Part shown: piece by piece, positions 1 to 7,886 of the stretch | Numbering within the stretch: the first letter of the stretch is position 1 | Layout: each line of letters begins with the position of its first letter | NCBI RefSeq assembly: GCF_026000435.1 | Contig: NZ_AP026763.1 | Span: 868,001-932,000, forward strand | Direction of reading: 5' to 3' | Origin: Vibrio sp. STUT-A11 | GTDB lineage: Bacteria; Pseudomonadota; Gammaproteobacteria; Enterobacterales; Vibrionaceae | DNA length: 64,000 nt | The notes under the pieces: generated by a model | Told to the model about the DNA's origin: nothing | Database searches by the model: none | The model's input: the letters and a program-made list of their open reading frames with translations, nothing else | Made by a program: the position numbers and the translations under genes

Positions 1-1
1 G

Positions 2-1123
2 TCAGACGGTCAGGAACGCACCGAAGAAGCCACGCCCCGACGGTTACAACAAGCCAGAGAAAAGGGGCAGGTTGCTCGGTCTAAAGAGCTCGCGTCAGCG
101 TCGGTACTGATAGTTGGTGCCATTTCGCTGATGTGGTTTGGTGAGGCATTAGCGCGTGCACTATTTTCCATCATGAGTCGCCTATTTAACCTGACCCGTG
201 ATGAAATTTTTGATACCGCAAAGTTGTTTGATGTCGCGCTAGGCGCAATGACGGAATTACTTTTCCCACTCTTTCTTATTTTGGCCACCTTGTTTGTCGC
301 CGCGATGATAGGTGCAGCGGGTGTAGGTGGCATCAGTTTTTCTGCCCAGGCGGCCATGCCTAAGCCGTCAAAAATGAACCCGCTTAGTGGCCTTAAACGT
401 ATGGTTGGCATGCAAAGTTGGGTTGAGCTGATCAAATCGATCTTAAAAGTCGTATTGGTCACCGGATTCGCTATCTATTTGATTCAGGCGTCTCAAGCCG
501 ATTTGATTCAATTGAGTATGGATGTTTATCCGCAGAACATTTTCCATGCCCTTGAAATCTTGCTCAACTTTATCTTACTGATCAGTTGCTCATTGCTGAT
601 AGTGGTTGCCATCGACATTCCATTTCAGATTTGGCAACACTCCGATCAATTGAAAATGACCAAGCAAGAGGTCAAAGATGAATACAAAGAGACGGAAGGG
701 AAACCCGAGGTAAAAGGGCGAATCCGTATGTTGCAGCGGGAAGCAGCACAGCGCCGAATGATGGCTGACGTACCTCAAGCCGATGTTATCATCACCAACC
801 CGGAACACTTCTCGGTCGCGCTGCGCTATAAGCAGAAAACGGATCGTGCCCCTGTAGTTATCGCCAAAGGTACCGACCATATGGCAATGAAAATCCGTGA
901 AGTGGCTCGTGAACATGACATTACCATTGTCCCTGCGCCACCATTAGCTCGTGCGCTCTACCACAGTACGGAACTGGAGCAAGAGATCCCGGATGGTCTG
1001 TTTACCGCAGTGGCGCAAGTACTCGCATTTGTCTTCCAGTTAAAACAGTACCGCAAGCGTGGTGGCCAGCGGCCTAAACTTCAGGACTATGATTTGCCTA
1101 TCCCACCGGAACATCGTCACTAG
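2..1123 (+). CDS. flhB: Flagellar export apparatus protein FlhB (5' end cut by window)
   Basis: Inner-membrane component of the flagellar type III export gate that switches substrate class from rod/hook to filament. The reading frame is open from base 2, so only the first few codons are missing; the ATG at 131 is internal. The visible N-terminus (SDGQERTEEATPRRL) is typical of FlhB. Four hydrophobic segments precede a basic linker and the soluble C-terminal domain. The autocleavage site is present as NPEH (797-808) instead of the usual NPTH. flhA follows after 205 bases with its own promoter. Confidence 0.95.
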   Translation, partial: SDGQERTEEATPRRLQQAREKGQVARSKELASASVLIVGAISLMWFGEALARALFSIMSRLFNLTRDEIFDTAKLFDVALGAMTELLFPLFLILATLFVAAMIGAAGVGGISFSAQAAMPKPSKMNPLSGLKRMVGMQSWVELIKSILKVVLVTGFAIYLIQASQADLIQLSMDVYPQNIFHALEILLNFILLISCSLLIVVAIDIPFQIWQHSDQLKMTKQEVKDEYKETEGKPEVKGRIRMLQREAAQRRMMADVPQADVIITNPEHFSVALRYKQKTDRAPVVIAKGTDHMAMKIREVAREHDITIVPAPPLARALYHSTELEQEIPDGLFTAVAQVLAFVFQLKQYRKRGGQRPKLQDYDLPIPPEHRH

Positions 1124-1207
1124 GCTGAGTTACGCGTCAAATAAAAGTTCTTTGATTCAATGATTTGTGACCTGTTGAGCCTTTAGTCATTATTTTGGCG
1201 TAAATCA

Positions 1208-1223
1208 TGGTACGCAGATTGCT
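1208..1223 (+). promoter_or_regulatory. Probable sigma-54 promoter of the flhA operon
   Basis: TGGTACGCAGATTGCT matches the -24/-12 consensus (TGGCAC-N5-TTGCW) with one change. GG and GC are separated by exactly 10 bases. It lies about 105 bases before the flhA ATG, in the 205-base flhB-flhA gap. In V. cholerae the flhA operon belongs to the RpoN-dependent flagellar classes, which fits. Confidence 0.7.
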
Positions 1224-1328
1224 AAGAATGAGGTAAATATCAACAATTCCTAAACCTTTAGGCTAAAGCCGTCGCGCATAATCTCGTTATCAACGCGATG
1301 CTTTCATTCGATTGAGATACCTTGCAGT

Positions 1329-3428
1329 ATGAAGTTAAACCTGCCATTTGCAGATAAATTGCCACGAATTCCTCAGCGTGAAATGCCAGCCATTGGCGCA
1401 CCTGTTATGGTCTTGGCCACCCTTGCAATGGTGGTGTTGCCGATACCTGCATTCCTGCTGGATATGTTTTTCACCTTCAATATCGCGCTATCTATGGTGG
1501 TGTTGTTAGTGACGGTTTACACCCGGCGTCCGCTCGACTTTGCGGCATTTCCCACCGTACTGCTTATTGCGACGCTACTGCGTCTGGCACTGAACGTAGC
1601 ATCGACGCGGGTCGTATTGCTGCACGGCCATGAAGGCGGCGATGCGGCAGGTAATGTTATCGAGGCGTTTGGTAACGTGGTGATTGGTGGTAACTACGCC
1701 GTTGGTCTGGTTGTTTTCCTCATCTTGATGATCATCAACTTTATGGTGGTCACCAAAGGTGCCGGTCGTATTTCGGAGGTAAGCGCTCGCTTTACTTTGG
1801 ATGCCTTACCCGGCAAGCAGATGGCGATTGATGCTGACTTGAATGCGGGGCTAATCGATCAGGAACAAGCGCGCGTGCGCCGTTTTGAAGTGACCAAAGA
1901 GGCGGATTTTTACGGCTCAATGGACGGTGCATCTAAGTTTGTGAAAGGGGATGCGATTGCCGGCATCCTGATTCTGTTTATCAATATTATCGGTGGTCTT
2001 TCCATCGGTATGGCTCAATACGGTTTAGGTTTTGGTGATGCGATTGAAATCTACACCTTGCTGACCATTGGTGACGGCCTTGTCGCACAGATCCCGTCAC
2101 TATTACTGTCGATTGCCGCTGCAATGATGGTGACGCGCCAGAACACGGATGAAGACATGGGCGAGCAGTTGGTTTTCCAAATGTTCGATAACCCGAAAGC
2201 GCTTATGATCACCGCCGCCATTCTTGGTGTAATGGGTATTGTTCCGGGGATGCCACATTTTGCGTTCCTGAGTCTGGCTGTGGTTGCCGGGGCTGCTGCA
2301 TATTTTATCGATAAGCGTCAAAAACAGAAAGCCAAAGAGCCGGCTCTCCCAGTGACAGCAGACGAGAGCAATGAGCCGTCTTCACTGCGTGAGTTATCAT
2401 GGGATGACGTACAACCCGTCGATATTATTGGCTTAGAAGTGGGTTACCGATTGATTCCGCTCGTTGACCGTGACCAAGGCGGTGAATTGCTCGAGCGCGT
2501 CAAAGGTGTACGCAAAAAGTTATCTCAGGACTTCGGTTTCTTAATCCCTGCCGTGCATATTCGAGATAACCTGGAACTGACCCCAAATAGCTACCGCATC
2601 ACTTTGATGGGCGTTGCGGTGGGTGAAGCAGAAATTCGCCCAGACCAAGAACTCGCGATTAATCCCGGGCAGGTTTACGGTATGATTGATGGGGAGCCAA
2701 CCATCGATCCGGCATTTGGACTGGAAGCCGTATGGATCCGTGAGGAGCAGCGCGAGCATGCTCAGGCGTTGGGCTACACAGTAGTGGATTCATCCACGGT
2801 TCTGGCAACACACCTTAGTCAGCAACTTACCAACAATGCGTCGCAATTGATTGGTCATGAAGAAGTTCAGAACCTGATGGAAATGCTGGGTCGAAGTGCA
2901 CCTAAGTTAGTAGAGAACTTTATACCCGATCAGCTACCGCTCGGAGTGGTGGTGAAAGTTTTGCAAAACTTGCTTAATGAAGCGATTCCAATTCGTGATA
3001 TCCGTACTATCGTGCAAACCTTGGCGGAGTACTCCAGTAAGAGTCAAGAACCTGACATTTTAACCGCGGCAGCTCGTATCAGTCTTAAACGTCTAATTGT
3101 TCAGGAAATCAATGGGATAGAGCCGGAGTTGCCAGTCATCACTCTGATTCCTGAGCTGGAACAGATATTGCATCAGACAATGCAGGCGTCAGGCGGCGAA
3201 TCTGCAGGTATTGAACCTGGGCTTGCCGAACGACTGCAATCTTCACTAAGCCAGGCAACGCAAGAACAAGAATTGAAAGGTGAACCTGCCGTACTGTTAA
3301 CTTCAGGCGTCCTGCGATCGACACTGGCTAAGTTTGTGAAGAACACAATCCCTAATCTCCGGGTACTCTCCTATCAGGAAATACCGGACGAAAAACAGAT
3401 CAGAATTGTGCAAGCCGTGGGCAACTGA
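1329..3428 (+). CDS. flhA: Flagellar export gate protein FlhA
   Basis: Largest membrane protein of the flagellar type III export gate; its cytoplasmic domain forms a ring that receives chaperone-substrate complexes. At 699 residues it has the usual Vibrio FlhA length. The N-terminal half holds about eight membrane segments. The FHIPEP-family signature (EVSARFTLDALPGKQMAID) is near residues 149-167, and the soluble C-terminal domain begins near residue 330. It is the first gene of the flhA-flhF-flhG-fliA unit, 29 bases before flhF, behind a sigma-54-type promoter. Confidence 0.97.
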   Translation: MKLNLPFADKLPRIPQREMPAIGAPVMVLATLAMVVLPIPAFLLDMFFTFNIALSMVVLLVTVYTRRPLDFAAFPTVLLIATLLRLALNVASTRVVLLHGHEGGDAAGNVIEAFGNVVIGGNYAVGLVVFLILMIINFMVVTKGAGRISEVSARFTLDALPGKQMAIDADLNAGLIDQEQARVRRFEVTKEADFYGSMDGASKFVKGDAIAGILILFINIIGGLSIGMAQYGLGFGDAIEIYTLLTIGDGLVAQIPSLLLSIAAAMMVTRQNTDEDMGEQLVFQMFDNPKALMITAAILGVMGIVPGMPHFAFLSLAVVAGAAAYFIDKRQKQKAKEPALPVTADESNEPSSLRELSWDDVQPVDIIGLEVGYRLIPLVDRDQGGELLERVKGVRKKLSQDFGFLIPAVHIRDNLELTPNSYRITLMGVAVGEAEIRPDQELAINPGQVYGMIDGEPTIDPAFGLEAVWIREEQREHAQALGYTVVDSSTVLATHLSQQLTNNASQLIGHEEVQNLMEMLGRSAPKLVENFIPDQLPLGVVVKVLQNLLNEAIPIRDIRTIVQTLAEYSSKSQEPDILTAAARISLKRLIVQEINGIEPELPVITLIPELEQILHQTMQASGGESAGIEPGLAERLQSSLSQATQEQELKGEPAVLLTSGVLRSTLAKFVKNTIPNLRVLSYQEIPDEKQIRIVQAVGN

Positions 3429-3457
3429 TTCTCACGCCTTTTTAATGGATTGATAGT

Positions 3458-4978
3458 TTGAAAATAAAGCGATTTTTTGCCAAAGACATGCGAACAGCAC
3501 TACTCCAAGTAAAAGAGGAGTTGGGTGCGGAAGCGGTAATCATGTCGAATAAGAAAGTGGCTGGCGGGGTGGCTATCGTGGCAGCCATCGATAGTGAAGC
3601 AAACGCGTCTTCACCAAACGCTTCCGCGCAACTTAATCGTGGTACCTCTCTACCGAATCGCTACAACGAACATCGTCAAATGTCCTCTTCAGCGGCTGAG
3701 CGCTTTCAGGAGCGCAGCTTAGAAGAAGATAAAATCAGCCTGAAGAATAGTAAAACGGATTCTCGTGAAAAGTCAGGCTCAATGACGCAGCGTTTTGCGA
3801 GCATGCTTAAGCATTACAGCGGTGGTGCTGATGATACTGATGAGTATGTGGCTGAAAATGAAGATTCACTGTCAGCACTCTTAAAGCGCCAAAACAAGCA
3901 ACGTGACGAATACAGTCAAGAAAGAGCTGCACCTTATCAGCCAGACTCCCCTTTGGCGAAGCTCATCGCTCAAGATGACCGTTTTGAACGTCCAAAACCA
4001 AAACTTGATCCAACGCGCTATGATCGCCGCCGATCCTCAGACGCACGTGAAGAGTCAGAGACCGAACTAGAAAATATGCGCGAAGAGATGACCTCAATTC
4101 GACGTCTTTTAGAGCATCAGGTTTCTGGTTTGATGTGGCAGGAAGTAGAACGCCGTGAACCACTAAGAGCCATGTTGATCAAGCGATTAGAGCGGATGGG
4201 CGTGTCTTCGGAACTAGCGGATCAAATGGCGTGTTATATCCCAGAAGATACCAAGCCGGCACGAGCCTGGAAGGCATTACTTTCACTCGTGGCGGATCAA
4301 ATCCATATTCCAAAACAAGATATTTTAAAGCGTGGTGGCGTGGTTGCACTGCTTGGTCCTACGGGGGTCGGAAAAACGACAACCGTGGCGAAGCTGGCGG
4401 CTCGGGCAGCGATGGAGTATGGTGCCGACAATGTGGCATTGGTTACAACAGATACTTATCGTATCGGTGCACACGAGCAGCTCTCTATTTATGGAAGAAT
4501 TATGGGTTGTCCCGTAAGAGTTGCTAAAGATTCTAAAGAGTTAGCCGATGTAATATATCAGCTACGAAACAGAAGATTGATTTTGGTTGATACGGCAGGG
4601 ATGGGGCAACGAGATGTGAGGCTGACTGAGCAACTCGATACCTTAATGCAAGAGAGTGGAGAAGTGATTCACAGCTACCTTGTTTTGCCAGCTACCGCAC
4701 AACGTCGCGTTCTGCAAGAAACACTAGAACACTTCAGACGTATCCCTCTGTCAGGTTGTATAATGACTAAACTTGATGAATCCCTGAGTTTAGGGGAGTT
4801 CATCAGTGTCGTGATTCAGAATGCACTGCCAGTGGCATACATTGCCAATGGTCAGCGCGTACCCGAAGACATTGTGATAGCACAACCGAAATACATGCTT
4901 GCGAAAGCAAATGAACTGTTAGAGAAGTCGATAGAGAACGAACCTCATTTTTGGAACAGCGAAAGTGAAGGACTCTAG
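3458..4978 (+). CDS. flhF: SRP-type GTPase FlhF, polar flagellum positioning
   Basis: GTPase related to Ffh/FtsY that places the flagellar basal body at the old pole in Vibrio. Translation starts at TTG 3458, giving the conserved MKIKRFFAKDMR N-terminus; no better in-frame ATG exists nearby. The protein has a charged, poorly conserved N-terminal region (to about residue 215), then the NG GTPase: G1 GPTGVGKTTT near residue 299, DTYR near 332, DTAGMG near 377 and TKLDE near 435. flhG follows 14 bases later. FlhF and FlhG act in opposition on flagellar number. Confidence 0.97.
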   Translation: MKIKRFFAKDMRTALLQVKEELGAEAVIMSNKKVAGGVAIVAAIDSEANASSPNASAQLNRGTSLPNRYNEHRQMSSSAAERFQERSLEEDKISLKNSKTDSREKSGSMTQRFASMLKHYSGGADDTDEYVAENEDSLSALLKRQNKQRDEYSQERAAPYQPDSPLAKLIAQDDRFERPKPKLDPTRYDRRRSSDAREESETELENMREEMTSIRRLLEHQVSGLMWQEVERREPLRAMLIKRLERMGVSSELADQMACYIPEDTKPARAWKALLSLVADQIHIPKQDILKRGGVVALLGPTGVGKTTTVAKLAARAAMEYGADNVALVTTDTYRIGAHEQLSIYGRIMGCPVRVAKDSKELADVIYQLRNRRLILVDTAGMGQRDVRLTEQLDTLMQESGEVIHSYLVLPATAQRRVLQETLEHFRRIPLSGCIMTKLDESLSLGEFISVVIQNALPVAYIANGQRVPEDIVIAQPKYMLAKANELLEKSIENEPHFWNSESEGL

Positions 4979-4992
4979 GGCGACGGATTACT

Positions 4993-5880
4993 ATGACTGA
5001 GAATATGATACACGATCAAGCAAGCGGCCTCCGTCGCTTAACACAGCCATCATTAACCAAAGTAATTGCTGTTACTGGTGGTAAAGGTGGTGTGGGTAAA
5101 TCAAACGTAACACTGGGCCTCGCGATCTCTATGGCTCGTCAAGGCAAGAAGGTAATGGTGCTCGACGCCGACTTGGGGCTGGCTAATGTTGACGTAATGC
5201 TCGGTATTCGTACAAAGCGCAACTTAGGACATGTCCTTGCCGGGGAATGTGAGCTAAAAGATGCGATTGTTGAAGGCCCTTACGGAATCAAAATCATTCC
5301 TGCAACATCTGGCGCACAGAACATGACGGAGCTTTCTCATTCTCAACATGCCGGTCTTATTCGTGCATTTGGCAGTTTGGAAGATGAAATGGATGTCCTA
5401 CTGGTTGATACCGCTGCAGGTATCTCAGACATGGTTATCAGTTTCTCGCGAGCAGCCCAAGATGTCGTGGTCGTGGTGTGCGATGAGCCAACGTCCATTA
5501 CGGATGCATACGCATTAATCAAGCTACTGAGTAAAGAGCATCAAGTTCAGCGCTTTAAAGTGGTAGCAAATATGGTGCGAAGCTATCGAGAAGGGCGAGA
5601 ATTGTTTGCAAAACTGACACTTGTCACAGAACGATTCTTGAATGTAAGCCTTGAACTTGTCGCCTGTATTCCGTTAGATGATAAAGTACGCCAAGCGGTG
5701 AAACGCCAGAGAATTGTCGTAGACGCGTTTCCACGCTCTCCTGCAGCTTTAGCGATCAGTTCTTTAGCCAATAAAGCATTAACGTGGCCAATACCAAAAA
5801 CACCAAGCGGACACTTGGAGTTTTTTGTCGAGAGGCTTCTAAATCGTAGCGAATTCACAGAGGACCCATTTGGTGAATAA
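4993..5880 (+). CDS. flhG: MinD-like ATPase FlhG (FleN), flagellar number regulator
   Basis: ParA/MinD-family ATPase that restrains flagellar number by antagonising FlhF and the master regulator FlrA. The deviant Walker A motif GGKGGVGKSN lies at about residues 28-37, after a short N-terminal extension expected to stimulate FlhF GTPase. LVDTAAG is the Walker B-like strand near residue 137. A length of 295 aa is normal. It overlaps the start of fliA by 8 bases, so the two are probably translationally coupled. Confidence 0.96.
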   Translation: MTENMIHDQASGLRRLTQPSLTKVIAVTGGKGGVGKSNVTLGLAISMARQGKKVMVLDADLGLANVDVMLGIRTKRNLGHVLAGECELKDAIVEGPYGIKIIPATSGAQNMTELSHSQHAGLIRAFGSLEDEMDVLLVDTAAGISDMVISFSRAAQDVVVVVCDEPTSITDAYALIKLLSKEHQVQRFKVVANMVRSYREGRELFAKLTLVTERFLNVSLELVACIPLDDKVRQAVKRQRIVVDAFPRSPAALAISSLANKALTWPIPKTPSGHLEFFVERLLNRSEFTEDPFGE

Positions 5881-6607
5881 TGCAGTAACCTACGATCAAC
5901 GCGGGAAAGTTAACAGTCAACAGGCGTTCATAGAGCGTTATTCTGTGTTGGTTAAGCGTATTGCTCATCACCTTTTAGGCCGTTTACCGCCGAGTGTTCA
6001 GGTAGAGGATCTAATCCAGGCTGGCATGATCGGCCTTATCGAAGCTCAGCAGAATTATGATGGTTCTAAAGGTGCGAGCTTTGAAACCTATGCTGGTATC
6101 CGAATTCGTGGCGCAATGCTAGATGACATGCGTAAAGGCGATTGGGTACCGCGTTCGGTTCATAAAAATAATCGTGAAATCAATCAAGCGATTGCAGAGC
6201 TCGAAGGTATTCTCAACCGTGACCCGACAGACTCTGAAGTCGCAGCTCATCTCGAAATGACTTTGGATCAATATCATCATGCACTAACTGATATAAACTG
6301 TTCAAAGTTAGTCGGTATTGAGGATTTAGGTGTTTCAGATGATGTGATTTCACCATCCGACGAAAGTGATAACAGCAACCCATTTAAAGGTGTGGCTGAT
6401 GAATCCTTTCGTAAAGCACTGATTGAATCAATAAAACAGCTTCCAGAGCGTGAAGCGTTGGTACTTTCGCTTTATTATGACGAAGAACTCAATTTAAAAG
6501 AGATTGGTGATGTGTTGGGCGTAAGCGAATCTCGCGTAAGTCAAATTCTGAGTCAATCGATGCAACGTTTACGCACCAAGCTAAGTGCGTGGACACAAAA
6601 TAATTAA
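5873..6607 (+). CDS. fliA: Flagellar sigma-28 factor FliA
   Basis: Sigma factor for late flagellar genes such as flagellins and motor genes. I chose GTG 5873, giving MNNAVTYDQ, which matches the usual Vibrio FliA N-terminus; TTG at 5870 is one codon upstream and cannot be excluded. Region 2 (ERYSVLVKRIAHHL onward, then GASFETYAGIRIRGAM) and the region 4 helix-turn-helix (LKEIGDVLGVSESRVSQI) are intact. It overlaps flhG. A small hairpin follows the stop and leads directly into the cheY ribosome site. Confidence 0.96.
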   Translation: MNNAVTYDQRGKVNSQQAFIERYSVLVKRIAHHLLGRLPPSVQVEDLIQAGMIGLIEAQQNYDGSKGASFETYAGIRIRGAMLDDMRKGDWVPRSVHKNNREINQAIAELEGILNRDPTDSEVAAHLEMTLDQYHHALTDINCSKLVGIEDLGVSDDVISPSDESDNSNPFKGVADESFRKALIESIKQLPEREALVLSLYYDEELNLKEIGDVLGVSESRVSQILSQSMQRLRTKLSAWTQNN

Positions 6608-6640
6608 AAACACTGACTTTAAGATTCAGTGGAGGCAATT

Positions 6641-7021
6641 TTGAATAAAAACATGAAGATCCTTATTGTTGATGACTTTTCAACAATGCGCCGTATTGTT
6701 AAAAATCTGCTTCGTGACTTGGGTTTCAATAACACTCAAGAAGCGGACGACGGTTTAACTGCATTACCAATGCTGAAAAAAGGTGACTTCGATTTTGTGG
6801 TAACTGACTGGAATATGCCAGGTATGCAAGGTATCGATTTGCTGAGACATATCCGCGCGGATGCTGAACTTAAGCACCTTCCTGTTCTTATGATTACGGC
6901 TGAAGCGAAACGAGAGCAGATCATCGAAGCGGCTCAAGCTGGTGTCAATGGTTACATTGTTAAGCCATTTACTGCTGCAACATTAAAAGAAAAACTAGAG
7001 AAAATTTTCGAGCGTTTATAA
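6641..7021 (+). CDS. cheY: Chemotaxis response regulator CheY
   Basis: Single-domain receiver that, when phosphorylated by CheA, binds the flagellar switch and causes reversal. The start is TTG 6641, placed 5 bases after a strong GGAGG; an upstream in-frame GTG (6629) has no ribosome site. In this numbering the acidic pocket is D11/D12, the phospho-acceptor is D56 (TDWNMPG), and KPFT follows near residue 105. The CACTGA/TCAGTG hairpin (6611-6631) abuts the ribosome site. It is followed by a long inverted repeat before cheZ. Confidence 0.97.
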   Translation: MNKNMKILIVDDFSTMRRIVKNLLRDLGFNNTQEADDGLTALPMLKKGDFDFVVTDWNMPGMQGIDLLRHIRADAELKHLPVLMITAEAKREQIIEAAQAGVNGYIVKPFTAATLKEKLEKIFERL

Positions 7022-7037
7022 TTCTCTTACTCTTTGT

Positions 7038-7087
7038 TAATCGAGCCATTCATATCAAATTAAAATTACCTAACAATGGCTCGATTA
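7038..7087 (+). repeat. 13-bp-arm inverted repeat between cheY and cheZ
   Basis: TAATCGAGCCATT and AATGGCTCGATTA are perfect inverted arms of 13 bases around a 24-base AT-rich loop. There is no T-run after it, so it is not an ordinary Rho-independent terminator. In the mRNA it would form a strong stem-loop in the 115-base cheY-cheZ gap, where it could stabilise or separate the upstream cheY message. Confidence 0.8.
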
Positions 7088-7136
7088 GTGTTTCCCAAAG
7101 CGATAAGAAGAACTAAACGTAAAAGGTCTATTCAGA

Positions 7137-7877
7137 ATGATCTCACTAGAGCAGGCGAAGTCGCTCGTTCAAATGTTAGAGAACGGGCATCAAGAGCAAG
7201 CCAATATGCTCGTTGCCTCGTTATATGAAGGCGTTGAGAATCCAATGCTTCAAGAAATTGGAGCGTTAACTCGCGATCTTCACGATTCACTCAAGCAGTT
7301 CAACTTCGATCAACGCATGACCGAAATTGCACAAGATGAAATCCCGGATGCACGGGATCGTCTTAACTATGTGATTGAGAAAACAGAACTGGCAGCGAAC
7401 AAAACGATGGATGCAGTCGATTGCTGCCTTCCCATCGCCGATAACTTGCATGAAGGCCTTCTGCAAGTCCGTCCCCAATGGAACGAGCTGATGCGCGGTC
7501 GCATTGAGCTAAGTGAATTTAAAGCGCTTTGTCATCGCATCGATGAACTATTGGTTCAGGTCGAAGGTGACAGCACCGAATTGCGCGGTCAATTGACCGA
7601 AATTCTCATGGCACAAGACTTCCAAGACCTAACCGGCCAAATCATTCGCCGTGTTATCACGCTGGTGAATGAAGTTGAAGGTCGTTTAGTGGACATCCTC
7701 ACCGTTTTCTCTGTTAACAAACCAGAAGAACAGACTCAAGTTTTACAACAACCGGCAGATAAAAAGAGTAAACCATCAAGTGAAGCCGAGGGTCCGATTC
7801 TTCATCCGGAACTGAGAGAAGATGCGGTTTCATCGCAGGACGAAGTCGATGACTTGTTGTCCAGTCTTGGATTTTAA
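7137..7877 (+). CDS. cheZ: CheY-P phosphatase CheZ
   Basis: Dephosphorylates CheY-P to reset the motor signal. The long helical core carries the catalytic motif DFQDLTGQ near residues 160-167; the second Asp and final Gln are the active pair in the family. The C-terminus DDLLSSLGF is the CheY-binding helix. A variable Pro/Ser/Lys linker (about residues 200-230) joins them. It lies 9 bases before cheA. Confidence 0.97.
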   Translation: MISLEQAKSLVQMLENGHQEQANMLVASLYEGVENPMLQEIGALTRDLHDSLKQFNFDQRMTEIAQDEIPDARDRLNYVIEKTELAANKTMDAVDCCLPIADNLHEGLLQVRPQWNELMRGRIELSEFKALCHRIDELLVQVEGDSTELRGQLTEILMAQDFQDLTGQIIRRVITLVNEVEGRLVDILTVFSVNKPEEQTQVLQQPADKKSKPSSEAEGPILHPELREDAVSSQDEVDDLLSSLGF

Positions 7878-7886
7878 AGGTAACGT

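Noticed and set aside
6629..6640. Upstream GTG start for CheY adding four residues
   Set aside because: The GGAGG ribosome site lies after this GTG and points to TTG 6641.
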